The translations under genes were made by a program, and so were the position numbers. The notes beneath the pieces were generated by a model. It was given only the letters and a program-made list of their open reading frames with translations. It searched no databases and was not told where the DNA came from. From Leptobrachium leishanense (Eukaryota > Chordata > Amphibia > Anura > Megophryidae), in the NCBI GenBank assembly GCA_009667805.1, contig CM019072.1:33845519-33909518 (forward strand): a DNA stretch of 64,000 nucleotides, given 5' to 3'. Positions 10,795 through 21,755 of the stretch are shown here, in pieces. Each line of letters begins with the position of its first letter. Position 1 is the first letter of the stretch.

Positions 10795-10796
10795 TA

Positions 10797-13270
10797 ATGA
10801 GGCTGCCAGTACATAGTGAGCGAGCAGTAATTCTAGAGGTGCTGGAGATCCTGAGAGGAGCTAACAAGCTCATTACTCAGCACCTGGATATCCTGTATGC
10901 AAGTTTGCTGCAACCTCCTAGGGACGTCTTCCCAAATGAGCCTGTTCCAGTTCCAGTTAAAGGTTTCAGAGGACCCCTGACCCTGGAGGAAAGGGTATGG
11001 AGGAAGACTCAGGGCTTATGCTTTTATTGCGGTTCTTTCCTGCATAAAAGAATGGACTGTCAATTGCGCCCCCAGAAGTTATCCTCCATGTTCCAGCCTT
11101 ACCAGGCCCCAGAGTCAACTGCCCTGCACGTCGCAGGACGTCCAAAATCCACTGCCCAACAGGGAGAAACCAGGTGTAATGCCCAGCAGTGGGAAGTCAA
11201 GAGTGCTGCCCTGCAGCATGAACAATCGAAGGTGGCTGCTCAGCAGCACAAAGAATCTGAGTCTGCTGTTTGTCAGCTTCAAGTCCTGTCCATGTCTTCT
11301 GTGCCTAAGCTAGCAGTTCCAGTCAAGAGTGCTGCCCTGCAGCACGAACAAATCAAGTCCACTGCCTCGCAGTGCGAGATCTGGTCCACCGTTAACCAGT
11401 TTGAGAGCCAGTCCACTGCACAGCAGTTCAAGAGACAGTGCCAAGCCGGGGTGACCGCTCCACAGTGCCAAGCCGGGGTGACCGCTCCACAGTGCCAAGC
11501 CGGGGTGACCGCTCCACAGTGCCAAGCCGGGGTGACCGCTCCACAGTGCCAAGCCGGGGTGACCGTTCCACAGTGCCAAGCCGGGGTGACCGTCCACAGT
11601 GCCAAGCCGGGGTGACCGCTCCACAGTGCCAAGCCGGGGTCACCGCTCCACAGTGCCAAGCCGGGGTGACCGCTCCACAGTGCCAAGCCGGGGTGACCGC
11701 TCCACAGTGCCAAGCCGGGGTGACCGCTCCACAGTGCCAAGCCGGGGTGACCGCTCCACAGTGCCAAGCCGGGGTGACCGTTCCACAGTGCCAAGCCGGG
11801 GTGACCGTTCCACAGTGCCAAGCCGGGGTGACCGCTCCACAGTGCCAAGCCGGGGTCACCGCTCCACAGTGCCAAGCCGGGGTCACCGTTCCACAGTGCC
11901 AAGCCAAGGTCACCGCTCCACAGTGCCAAGCCAAGGTGGTTGCAAAGCACTGTGAGATCAAGATTGTTGCCGAGCCGGTAGCTGCCAAGCCACGCTCACC
12001 CGAGCCGGGAGCTGCCAAGCCACGCTCACCCGAGCCGGGAGCTGCCAAGCCACGCTCACCCGAGCCGGTAGCTGCCAAGCCACGCTCTCCCGAGCCGGTA
12101 GCTGCCAAGCCACGCTCTCCCGAGCCGGTAGCTGCCAAGCCACGCTCTCCCGAGCCGGTAGCTGCCAAGCCACGCTCTCCCGAGCCGGTAGCTGCCAAGC
12201 CACGCTCTCCCGCGCCGGTAGCTGCCAAGCCACGCTCTCCCGAGCCAGTAGCTGCCAAGCCACGCTCACCCGAGCTGGCTGTTGCCAAGCCACGCTCACC
12301 CGAGCTGGCTGTTGCCAAGCCACGCTCACCCGAGCTGGCTGTTGCCAAGCCACGCTCACCCGAGCTGGCTGTTGCCAAGCCACGCTCACCCGAGCTGGCT
12401 GTTGCCAAGCCACGCTCACCCGAGCTGGCTGCTGCCAAGCCACGCTCACCCGAGCTGGCTGCTGCCGCCATGACAGAGTCGCCGCAGAGCCGTGCCGAGG
12501 TCGTTGACCCACAGACCCGTGCTGCTGCCGCCAGGACCGAGTCGCCACAGAGCTGTGCTGCTGCCGCCATGTCCGAGTCGCTGCAGAGCCGTGATGAGGT
12601 CGCTGACCCACAAAGCCGTGCTGCTGCCGCCATGTCTGAGTCGCCGCAGAGCCGTGCCGAGGTCGCTGACCCACAGATCCGTGCTGCCGCCGCCAGGACC
12701 GAGTCGCCACAGAGCCGTGATGAGGTCGCTGACCCACAGAGCCGTGCTGCTGCCGCCATGTCCGAGTCGCCGCAGAGCCGTGCTGTTGCTGCCGTGTCCA
12801 AGTCACCACAGAGTCGTGCTAAAGGCGCTGCTCCTCCTGTCCTTGCCAAGGGTGCTACCCAACCGGTCCACACCAAGGGCGCTGCCCCACCGAGCCCAGC
12901 TGTCCCGGCGTCTTCGAGCCCAGCTGTCCCGGTGTCTTCGAGCCCAGTGGTTCCAGTCCAGTCGCCGCAGAGCCGTGCCGAGGCCCCTGACCCACAGATC
13001 CGTGCTGTTGCCGCCATGACCAAGTCTCAGCAGAGCCGTGCCGGGGTCGCTGACCCGCAGATCCGTACCACTGGTGCCGTGTTCGTGTTGCCGCAGTGCA
13101 GAGAGGACACTGTTGCTGTCCATTCCACGTCCCGTACCAGGGGGAGGAGACACAAAAGGACTGGTGCCAGTGTCTTCAAACCTGGACCCAGTTTTGGCTC
13201 CCACCCTCATAGACGGGGGCGTCTTGAGGAGGATGACGACTCTGAGTGGGACCTCAGGGGACTTTGGTGA
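10797..13270 (+). CDS. Gag-like protein with three repeat arrays, split by a one-base frameshift
   Basis: The first ATG after the LTR is at 10797 (in-frame ATGs also exist within the LTR). The N-terminal 220 residues contain LTLEERVWRKTQGLCFYCG and a C-X2-C-X4-H-X4-C zinc-knuckle-like motif (11019-11060), a late-Gag nucleic-acid-binding feature. A glutamine/alanine-rich section follows, then a 9-residue repeat (CQAGVTAPQ, from about 11437), a 10-residue repeat (AKPRSPEPVA, 11980-12470) and a looser SPQSRAEVADPQ-type repeat (12470-12800). The end is basic and then acidic. One base is missing in a 27-bp unit at about 11592. The first frame therefore stops at 11615, and the downstream frame runs on to the stop ending at 13270. 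It may be a real mutation or an assembly error. The function of the repeats is unknown. Confidence 0.75.
11437..11940 (+). repeat. 27-bp minisatellite in gag-like ORF
   Basis: About 19 near-identical copies of TGCCAAGCCGGGGTGACCGC plus TCCACAG. The unit is nine codons, so the reading frame is kept. All but a few units are identical apart from GCT/GTT and GTGACC/GTCACC variants. One unit (near 11592) lacks a base. Confidence 0.95.
11980..12475 (+). repeat. 30-bp minisatellite in gag-like ORF
   Basis: About 16 copies of a 30-bp unit containing GCTGCCAAGCCACGCTC and CCCGAGCCGGTA. It encodes a ten-residue proline/lysine/arginine-rich repeat. A later block of seven units has GAGCTGGCTGTT instead of GAGCCGGTAGCT, showing block-wise homogenisation. 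Degenerate longer repeats follow to about 12800. Confidence 0.95.
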
Positions 13271-13378
13271 CTGGTGTACGCGAGGGCTCTACGTATCTAC
13301 AAGACCCATTGACTTTTTTCTTGTCATTCTTCTTGTCCTCTTTGGAGCATCCGGGGTCTGCTCGTAGAGGGGGGGATA

Positions 13379-14141
13379 TGTCACGTCCTGGGTCTCTGGC
13401 GCCCCCTCTGGCTTCTATGGATATTGCATCCAAGTTCTGGACCTTTGATTCACGTTCAAGCCTGGACCTCACCTGGACTCAATTGTTTAAGTGGACTCTG
13501 TATATAAGCAGGCATCGCCCTAAGAAGGGCGCTGCCTCATTTTGGTATTCACTCTGATCCTAGCCTCCAGTTTATCCTTGTTCTCAGTCTGATCCATGTT
13601 CTCAGTTTGTTCTGTATTCCTAGTCTTGATTCAAGCCTCACTGTGATTCTAGCTTCATTCTGATCCTGATCCTGCTTCAGTGTACTCTGCTCATGCATTC
13701 ATGCTCAGGTCTGTCTTGCTTAGGTGATGTTTGCATTTAATATATCCTTTCTTAGTTCTTCTGTCTATATTCAGGTCTATGTTCTTGGTTCAAGTTCATG
13801 TCTAATATTCATGTTTTCTCTAGTTTAAATCTGGTTTATGTTCTTGCTTATGTTGCTCTAGTGCTTAGCCCCCTCATGTTGTTGCTTTTTGATTAGCTAT
13901 CTGTTTCATGCATTTCGTTCTGATCTGGTTCTATGTTTTGGTATTTGTATCTCAGTATTTTAGTTTATTTCTAGTGCTCAGGTCTTTAGTTTCATGTGTG
14001 TTTTTCTTGATCCTTGCTGTTTATATACTTTGCTGTTGTAAATAAATCCCTTGTTTTTGTTTATACATTCATGGGTCATGTCTGACTGCTCAAGAAGCTC
14101 ACACCCCTTCTGTGCCATGTCAGGTCAGGCCCACCGTCACA
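13379..14141 (+). repeat. 3' LTR of non-autonomous LTR retrotransposon
   Basis: The 763-bp partner of the 5' LTR at 10032-10794, with TGTCACG start and GTCACA end, followed by the TSD TGAGG at 14142-14146. Confidence 0.95.
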
Positions 14142-14146
14142 TGAGG

Positions 14147-15125
14147 TGGGAGAGAGGGAGGCCAGCTGGAAGATTATTACAATAGTCAAGTCAGGAGATT
14201 ACAAAGGCATGGATGAGTTGCTTTGTGGTGTCAGTGGTAAGAAATGGTCTTAATAGAGTCGCGGCCGTGGTTTTCAGCAGTTAGGAGATCATTGGTGACT
14301 TTGAGGGCAGTTTTGGATGAGTGAAGGGACAGAAGCCTGATTGCAGGGGGTGGAGTAGGGAATTAGAGGACAGGAGGAGGGAGAGGCAGTTGAAAACTAG
14401 TTTTTCCCAGTGCTTAGAGGTAAATGGAAGCAGGGATACAGGACAATAGATGGATGGAGAGTTGGGATGGTAGGAGGGTTTCTTTAGTATAGGAGTAACC
14501 TATGCATAATTGAAAGGGTATGGGAAGGAGCTGTTGGGGAGAGATACAGTAGGTTGAAGATGTGTGTGAGAGCAGGGGTGAGGGAGGAGCAGAGTGGAGG
14601 GATTAGATGTGAGGGAATGGGGTCGAGCGGGCACGTGGTGAGATGTGAGGAGGACAGTAAGGAATTGACTTCCTCCTCAGTGGCTGGGAGGAAGTGGCAG
14701 AGGGTAGAAGAGGGGGCTTCTCGGAGTGGAGGTGGTGGGTTGCTGGTTTGTGTCAGGATGTTGCTTCTGATAGTGAGTTTTTATTTAAGAAGTAATCTGC
14801 CATCTGTCCTGGGCGCTAAAGGCAGATGAAGGGGAGGTGTGGGTGGGTAGAGGAGAGAGTTGTAAATGGACCAGAGTCGTTTATGGTTGGAGGACAGAGT
14901 AGATCTAAAAGATGAGAAGAAGGCTTGTATGGCCAAGTGAAGGACAGAGTTGTATGAAAGCAGAATATTGAAATTAAGGAAATTTGCTTCAGAGCGGGGT
15001 TTCCTCCAGGCACGGTCTGGAATGCATGACCATCTTTGCAGGTAGAGTGTCTGGGTTGTGCCAGGTCTGAAGTTGGCAACATGGGGCCTTACAGAGTCAA
15101 GAAGGAGCAAGCGTATTGTCAGACC
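14147..15125 (-). pseudogene. L2-like LINE, RT N-terminal region (palm deleted)
   Basis: On the minus strand, 15110-14781 encodes the linker between endonuclease and RT (RAWRKPRSEANFLNFN, then HKRLWSIYNSLL). Frames with stops then continue through the RT fingers (LLPFTSKHWEKLVFNCL, LLHPLQSGF). Directly after the QSGF/VTNDLL region the sequence jumps to AFVISLDYCNNLPAGLP near 14200, which belongs after the palm. The catalytic YADD segment is therefore deleted. With 9255-10031 and 26062-27170 this makes one interrupted minus-strand LINE. It is non-functional. Confidence 0.75.
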
Positions 15126-17380
15126 TTTTCAGATATGAAATTTCTATAACGCAGGAATGTTTTAAATTTGGGGCCAGGAATTGCGTCACGCCAACAACTT
15201 GTCTGCGTCGTTAATATATAACAAGAACAAGAGACAAGCTAAACTCGTTAGTGTTACGCATACAAGAAAGGACATTTAACATTGATCAAAGACGGTCTAA
15301 TGGACTGTTTATTTTATTTATTTGTTACAACCAAACAGGGTTTAGATCAAATGGTTTAAAAGTAAGGGAACACAATGACAACTAAGATAGATATCTCAGT
15401 ATTGTTTATTTCGTCAGATCGAAACTCTGAAAGCCACGTAAACATGGAACAATAGGTTGCCCAATAAAGAAAAAAAACCCAAAGGTTAAATGGCTTGGGT
15501 AAACCAGCTTGTAATGCTATTCGGCAATATGTACTATATGGTATGAGAATATTTATTAGTTAGAACTGATAATTTTAGCATCTTATAAAAACAGAGGCCC
15601 TACCACATTTAGTTGATCATCACAAATGTCTGGTGTACTAATCCGCATGAAGCCGATTAAGTCGGGTAACGTGTGAATGTTAAAAACGATACCACGAATG
15701 AATGAATGGATATCCCCTCACATACACATCCCTGTGGATATAAGTAAAGGGGGTATGAAATGCACACACGCCGTGGCGAAGTATGCCGGCGATGTCACAA
15801 TAGAAATAAATTTTAATTTGTTAATAAAATCTATGGAGTCCCGGGATATAGGAATAAAACGACCCCAAACCAGTAAAAGATTGGCCAAGCCCATAAATTA
15901 ATTCCTGCAGAAGGTTGATGGTTGATCTGAGAGCGCCATCTGCTGGCCAGGTAACATAACACCTGGACAGACCCCTGGAGTTGATGAATATATATCCTCC
16001 AATCAAATGAGGCCACATAGTGATGGGCTAGATCTAAAACTGGGCGGAAGACCACTATATAGAGAGGACTGAGAAAAGCTTGGAGAGAGACCTGAGGGAC
16101 GCTTGGAGGGAAGAAAGGCAATCACCATCGGCCGCCCCTTTAAGACCGACCACACCCTAATCTTCCACCACTCTATCTTCACTAACCAGATGGTAAAGTA
16201 TACCTGAATAACTTGATATCTATTTTCTAATTGCATAGTCCTGACTTTAGATGTCCACCACAAACTAAAGGAATATAAATGAATTATTTTGCTGTTTGAG
16301 CCTAATAATCAGTAGAATAGAAATTCTGCCTTTACAGTCCACTGCAGAGGATTGCTAAGGAAGAGACTATCATCGGCTGAATACTTGAGCCATAATTTAG
16401 TGAAATTATTTGTATTCCAAGAATACTGGTTGTGGACATCTAAAAGATCAATTATATACCTATAGTGAGATACGCTGGGACCGTGAAATAGCTTTTATAT
16501 GTCAAGTGCCGTCGCCCCATTCGTAACCTAGCATAACTCCTTCCATATCCATCTTGCAGCCCTTCCGAATGAATGCATGTACCGTAAGTCAATAAGAAGT
16601 GTTGGGTAAACGTATATCGAATGAAGTGCTGTGATTGATCTGTGGAAGAGATAGTCTCCCTATCGAGTGTGTTATGTATCTCCCTGAAGGAAGTTGCATT
16701 TAGTGAATAGGCCCCCACAATAATAAATTGTGCTGCAGGTGATGCCCAGTAACTGAGTGTTTATCTTAGCCAGGTGGAGGATTGGTTTATAATGGGAAAG
16801 GTTTAAGTGAATAGAATAGAGCTTGGTGTTTAAGAATTGAGGCGTGTATATCTGTGGTGCGGTCTATAAACCTAAAATATCTGTCCATTAGATTATTGCG
16901 TGTCACAGTATCGCTACTAATCACGATCTATAATCACTTGTAAATTGTATTTTGCAAATCCGTTGATAACATACGATTGTATGAAACTTGACGTGTGAAT
17001 AAATTTTGGTTTGAATTGTTTTACCGTTACGCAGTCTCATATCTTTATTGATTTATTTGTGTTTAAAAATATCTAGAGAGCATCAAAAGAACTCGGGATA
17101 ACGCGCCATATATTTGTTAAGACGTATATTCATTGATTGGTATTTTACCTTCTAGAAATAAAATACCAATTTATACCACTGGTATTGGAGGCACTGTCAA
17201 TAATATATATATATTGTATCTACAATAAGAAAAATAGCGTCATAATTAATATCCCTGACCTATTAAAGAAGTCAATAATCTCTAACAGTAATCTAAGCAG
17301 AGATAAGGAGCGTCATAGTGGTCAGTGGCAAACGCCAGGCCAGTGAAAGGTTGAGGAGTTGAGGAGATGAGATGGGAACC
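15126..17380. other. Unassigned 2.3 kb block between LINE parts
   Basis: AT-rich sequence without long open frames. It begins TGTCAGACC directly where the LINE similarity stops. A possible polyadenylation signal (AATAAA) lies near 16999. It could be a degraded LTR or other insertion into the LINE, but I cannot find a matching terminus or target duplication. No gene is supported. Confidence 0.35.
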
Positions 17381-18173
17381 TGTCATATCCTCAAGCCCCT
17401 GCTTGCACTGCCTGAGGGTCTGGCAAGGTCGGTGCCTAAGAGCTGGCCGGCTGCCAGCACTGGGGAATGCAGAGTGGCGTACGAGGGGGCGGGCCTAGCA
17501 ATGGTCAAAGAGAGCCGCCAGAGCTAAAAACAGGGCGCGAGGAGTTGCCAGCAGTCACCCTGCGTGGAGTCTGTATTCCCGCATCGCTAACCTTCGTTAC
17601 ATTGTGCTCAAACATCTGTGTTGGATGCGAGATCCCTGCCCTTTTTGACCTGGCTATTTTGACTTCCCTGCGCTTTATTACGTGATCGCCTGTGTGGGTT
17701 GGTGGTGTAACCCCATGCTTAAAAGCTGGAGTTTGCACTTACTGTGGAAGTGTCCCTTCTAGCTTGCTGGGTATGTGTGGCCTCATTGAAGGTTCCTTCC
17801 TATATTCAACCCAGGGCTAATGTTCTCCAGCACACATGTTGATAAGAACTGCGATCAGCGAGATACTGGGTTCATGTTCCAGTGTGCTCGCACATCACAA
17901 ATACTCGTTACTATCTTACTAAGACCCGAGTGTTGTGTTCACTTGGATATTAAGTACCAACTGACCTGCTCACGATATCAGAAAATGTTAAAAGCAGCTT
18001 ATTTCCTGACTGCCCTGCAGTCCGTCAATCCACCAACGTCGACATATCTGTGTATTCTGAAAAGTGCCTTAAGTAATCATTGGTCCAAAACCTTTAGTGC
18101 TTAGTAGCAACCTCAGTTGTTTGTTCAAATACCTCGCTGCTCATAGTGTATAATCTGTGTATGCCAATCATTG
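17381..18173 (+). repeat. LTR (family B), left part, interrupted by gypsy element
   Basis: It begins TGTCATATCCTCAAGCCCC and parallels the solo LTR at 31694-32575: GCCTGAGGGTCTGG, GAGGGGGCGGG, GTGGAGTCT followed by TTCCCGCATCGC, and GACTGCCCTGCAG. It continues at 25978-26061 after the PNMA-like gypsy insertion. The flanks GAACC (17376-17380) and GATCC (26062-26066) may be a 5-bp duplication with one change. Confidence 0.7.
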
Positions 18174-19164
18174 TGTAACGCTCTTTTGCCGCTGGGGGCC
18201 GCCCCCGCTGGCACCCTCCAGCTGGGTTACACCTTCTTGCTTTACCTGTTGGTCCTGAGTTTCCGCATTTTGGGAATAAGGATACATAGTGTTGGCAGTG
18301 CCTCCACCTGTCTGGGCATCCATGGCATGGACTGTTTGCCCAGGCAGGAACCTAATAATAACAACTACACAGTGGTACAATAAACAATATAAACTTGTAT
18401 TGAAATGCAAGTGGCAGCATAAAAGGATTTCAGGTAATACAGTAGCTAACTAGACACACCAACTGCTCTCTAACCTCCCAGCCCAGGACCCTCCCAAACA
18501 ACCTGGAACCACCCTGATCTTCGTCCTAATGACAGCGATGATGGGTACCAGTTGGTGCACATAAGAGATGGGCCCCTTTTAGCATAACGTAGCTGCCAGT
18601 ACAGGAAAGGCTGTGGGTAAAATCCGCTCAGCAGCTGTGTGATTCTTAGTTAGTGTAAAGATGGATAGAATGCTGTCAGCGAGACAGAGAGAAAAGATGC
18701 TCGTTACCGCACAACTTCAGTTGCTCACAGTCCCAGGAAGGCCTCTTGAACGTTGTAGCAATCTGCAGCCTCTGGATCAATTCTTCCCCACGCAGAATGC
18801 AGAATCTCCTCTGCCTGAAGTCAATGCCGCCAGCAAATCCCTCTGCCTGCGGCCTCCTTAACACAGGGCCCCTCTTCAAACACACTTGCCTCCTGAACAG
18901 TCCAGCACAATATACAGCAGACCAAGGTACACTCTCCAGCACTGGATGCTGCTGATTCTCTGTGCTCCAGCTTGCACAGATCCTGGAAAATCTCTCTTAT
19001 CTGACTGCTCACTCTTTGCTCACTTTGTTCTGCCCACGCTGCATGCATGCTTTTTACTTCCTGTTTCTTTTTGCTTGGGTCCTTCCTTTCCATTCATGTC
19101 CTCTGGCCCCCCCTAGAGGCATAACAGCTGCAGTCCTCAGAGCCAAATTAAACACAGGACTACA
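18174..19164 (-). repeat. 3' LTR of PNMA-like Ty3/gypsy element
   Basis: 991 bp, from TGTAACGCTC to GACTACA as read on the plus strand. It is nearly identical to 24988-25977. Because the element is on the minus strand, this is its 3' LTR. The adjoining TTCTCCCCCTCG (19165-19176) is the complement of a purine-rich tract, as expected for plus-strand priming. Differences between the two LTRs are mostly single-base indels. Confidence 0.95.
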
Positions 19165-19322
19165 TTCTCCCCCTCGAAAAAAATTCCTTGCCTTCCACTG
19201 GCAAGACCAGCCAGGTGCAAAAACACACACACAAAAAAAACAACGGCAACATATATATTTCTGCATGACAGTCCTGCATAACAGTCCTATCTAGACAATT
19301 GTCAACTATCTTGAAGTCTGCT

Positions 19323-21755
19323 CTAATAAACAGGAGTTCCCATATTCATCATTTCTGCAAAAGCATACAGGAAATCAACAACTTTACAGTGTAGCTGAGG
19401 CACTGGGACATAGCTAGGTTCTCCAACGTGATCGTAAGTAAGAACCCTGGGAGGTTGTCTCGCTCTAGTGCCCTGTCTCAATTCTCTCTGAGGAAGTCCA
19501 TAGTGTGCCTGGGAATCTTCGGCTCCTGCCATTGGGTTGGGGAGGTCACCAGAGGCTTGAGGCCCTGGCTTTCCCATGATACAAGAGTCTCTTTCAGGGG
19601 TCCCAGGCACAAAACTAGGGCTGTTTGGATCCAATGTAGAAGAGGCTATGGGAGGAGAGGGAGGTGGCTGCTGAGAAGTGTCTTGTACCATCCACCACTC
19701 GTCACTGTGGTCAGTGGATTCTAGGGTCTTTTCTTTAGCTCTCTCCACATTACAGTCTTGCACTGTCTCCTCCATGCCCCTTACAGGTGGTGCGGATATA
19801 TTCTCACTCTCTTCATTTCCTTTCTGGAACTCTTCTTGGGAGTATAACACTGGCAGCAGATGGTTCCTGTGCCATGCCTTGATACGACCTTCTGGTCCCT
19901 TGATCTTGTATACAGGAAGTCCTGGCAACTTGGCGACCACTTCAAACAGAATGTCTTTCCATCTATCTGCAAGCTTATGTTTCCCAGGCACCCCTAGATT
20001 CCGGAGAAGAACTTTATCCCCGGGCTGTATCTCTCTATATTTTACTTTGGCATCATAGCGCCTCTTGTTTTGTTCATTCAACTTAGCAGCAGACTGAATA
20101 GATAATTCATAAGCTCTCTGAAGGTTCTGTTTCAGTGACTTGACATATTGATAATGAGAGACGAGACTCGACCCATCTGAAGAAACTCCCAGCCTCAAAT
20201 CTATGGGCAAGCGGGCTTCCCTCCCAAACATTAAGAAATATGGTGAAAATCCAGTAGATTCATGTCTCGTACAGTTGTAAGCATGCACCATAGCTTCCAC
20301 ATGCCGACTCCAAGCTCTTTTTTCTACGTGTGGCAGTGTACCCAACATATCCAAAAGGGTCCTGTTAAATCGCTCAGGCTGTGCATCGCCTTCTGGGTGA
20401 TAGGGAGTAGTCCTTGACTTATTAACGTTGAGCAAGCTCAGGAATTCCTTGATGATTCGACTTTCAAAATCTCTGCCCTGATCAGAATGTATCCGATTGG
20501 GCAGACCATAATGCACAAAGTACTTTTGCCACAAAGTCTTGGCTACCGTCAATGCCTTTTGATCTTTGGTGGGAAATGCTTGTGCGTAGCGTGTGAAATG
20601 ATCTGTAACCACCAGGACATTTCCAATGCCAGCAGAGTCATTTTCAATACACAGAAAATCCATGCAGACCAGATCCAGGGGACCATTACTTTTAAGATGG
20701 CCCATGGGTGCAGCCTTTACGGGTAGGGTCTTCCTCTGTATGCATCTTTTGCAGGTTTTTATATACTGCTCCACCGTCTCTCTCATCTTTGGCCAAAAAA
20801 ATCTATCTTGCACTAGACCATATGTTTTGTCTATTCCAAGATGTCCATGCTGATCGTGTAGGGCTCTCAGAACCATCCCCCTGAACCGGTGAGGGAGCAC
20901 CAACTGCTTGCGATCTGGGTGATCATGGTACTCAATAATCCGATACAACAACCCTTCCTCCAGATGCAATTTGCTCCATTCTCGCCGAAATATCTCCTTC
21001 AGTCCTGAGGGAAGACTGGTCAGAAGGTTAGGATTCTTCGCCTTCACGGCCTTGATGACATTGCCTACATGCCAATCTTGAGCCTGAGCTCTCCGCTTGT
21101 CCGCTGTCGTGATATCTGACCAATGCTGTAGAATAATGGGAGCACTGAAGGCTTCGGGCACAACTCCAGGTGAACAGCTAATGGAGTCTATTCCCCTAAG
21201 TTCGGTAAAATCTTCTGGGTGTTCTACAACTACCGCCGTATTACATAGAGCCCTCACTCCAGGTCCAGGGACTTCTTCCCACTCCTCTTCTTCTTGATGA
21301 GGAGGAAGCCCGGGTCGCCGTGATAGCGCATCTGCACTGATGTTTTTGGGGCCCGGTTTATATCTCAGATGGAAACGGTAATTCGACAACGCCGCCAACC
21401 ATCGATGTCCGGTGGCATCCAGTTTTGCTGTCGTCTGTATGTAAGTAAGGGGATTGTTATCCGTTCTTACTTCAAACTCTGTCCCATACAGATAATCATG
21501 AAGTTTGTCTACTATTGCCCATTTAAGAGCCAAAAATTCCAGCTTGTGGACCGGGTAGTTCTTCTCACTCCCTGTTATGCTTCGACTAATGTAAGCAACT
21601 GGTCTCAGTCCCTCAGCATAACTCTGGTGTAGTACACCTCCTATGCCCTCCAGACTAGCATCTACATGGAGCACATAAGGCCTTTCAGGATCTGCATAGG
21701 CCAGCACTGGGGCTTCAGTGAGCTTCTTCTTCAGGGTGAGGAAGCCTGCTCGCAT
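19323..21755 (-). CDS. Gypsy Pol C-terminal part: RNase H and integrase
   Basis: An uninterrupted 810-codon frame. Residues 1-130 are the RNase H domain (VLHVDASLEGIGGVLHQ, LEFLALKWAI, FEVRTDNNPLTYI). Near residue 300 is the integrase HHCC zinc-binding region (HDQHGHLGIDKTY and CKRC). The catalytic core follows with three acidic positions: MDFLCIEND, IHSDQGRDFES, and PYHPEGDAQPERFNRTLL. The C-terminal part has GDKVLLRNLG and GPEGRIKAWHRNHLLPV, typical of gypsy integrases. No chromodomain is visible; the last 150 residues are proline/serine-rich. It would act in the nucleus to insert the cDNA. It overlaps the RT frame at 21715-22395. That overlap looks like an indel rather than programmed frameshifting, though this is not proven. 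Confidence 0.95.
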   Translation of the reverse strand: MRAGFLTLKKKLTEAPVLAYADPERPYVLHVDASLEGIGGVLHQSYAEGLRPVAYISRSITGSEKNYPVHKLEFLALKWAIVDKLHDYLYGTEFEVRTDNNPLTYIQTTAKLDATGHRWLAALSNYRFHLRYKPGPKNISADALSRRPGLPPHQEEEEWEEVPGPGVRALCNTAVVVEHPEDFTELRGIDSISCSPGVVPEAFSAPIILQHWSDITTADKRRAQAQDWHVGNVIKAVKAKNPNLLTSLPSGLKEIFRREWSKLHLEEGLLYRIIEYHDHPDRKQLVLPHRFRGMVLRALHDQHGHLGIDKTYGLVQDRFFWPKMRETVEQYIKTCKRCIQRKTLPVKAAPMGHLKSNGPLDLVCMDFLCIENDSAGIGNVLVVTDHFTRYAQAFPTKDQKALTVAKTLWQKYFVHYGLPNRIHSDQGRDFESRIIKEFLSLLNVNKSRTTPYHPEGDAQPERFNRTLLDMLGTLPHVEKRAWSRHVEAMVHAYNCTRHESTGFSPYFLMFGREARLPIDLRLGVSSDGSSLVSHYQYVKSLKQNLQRAYELSIQSAAKLNEQNKRRYDAKVKYREIQPGDKVLLRNLGVPGKHKLADRWKDILFEVVAKLPGLPVYKIKGPEGRIKAWHRNHLLPVLYSQEEFQKGNEESENISAPPVRGMEETVQDCNVERAKEKTLESTDHSDEWWMVQDTSQQPPPSPPIASSTLDPNSPSFVPGTPERDSCIMGKPGPQASGDLPNPMAGAEDSQAHYGLPQRELRQGTRARQPPRVLTYDHVGEPSYVPVPQLHCKVVDFLYAFAEMMNMGTPVY

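Larger units (their letters stand above)
10032..14141 (+). mobile_element. Non-autonomous LTR retrotransposon with minisatellite gag ORF
   Basis: Two 763-bp LTRs surround a 2.6 kb interior that holds one gag-like coding region and no protease, reverse transcriptase, RNase H or integrase. A polypurine tract (AGAGGGGGGGATA) sits just before the 3' LTR. The target duplication TGAGG is perfect, and the insertion splits the minus-strand L2-like LINE precisely. The zinc-knuckle-like motif of the ORF resembles Gag of the chromovirus at 40483-46192, so I infer a gypsy-type element mobilised by enzymes supplied by a relative. Confidence 0.9.

Noticed and set aside
11428..13023. Long minus-strand ORF of 531 codons opposite the gag-like ORF
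   Set aside because: It is the antisense of minisatellites whose unit lengths are multiples of three, so lack of stops is automatic. It has no domain.
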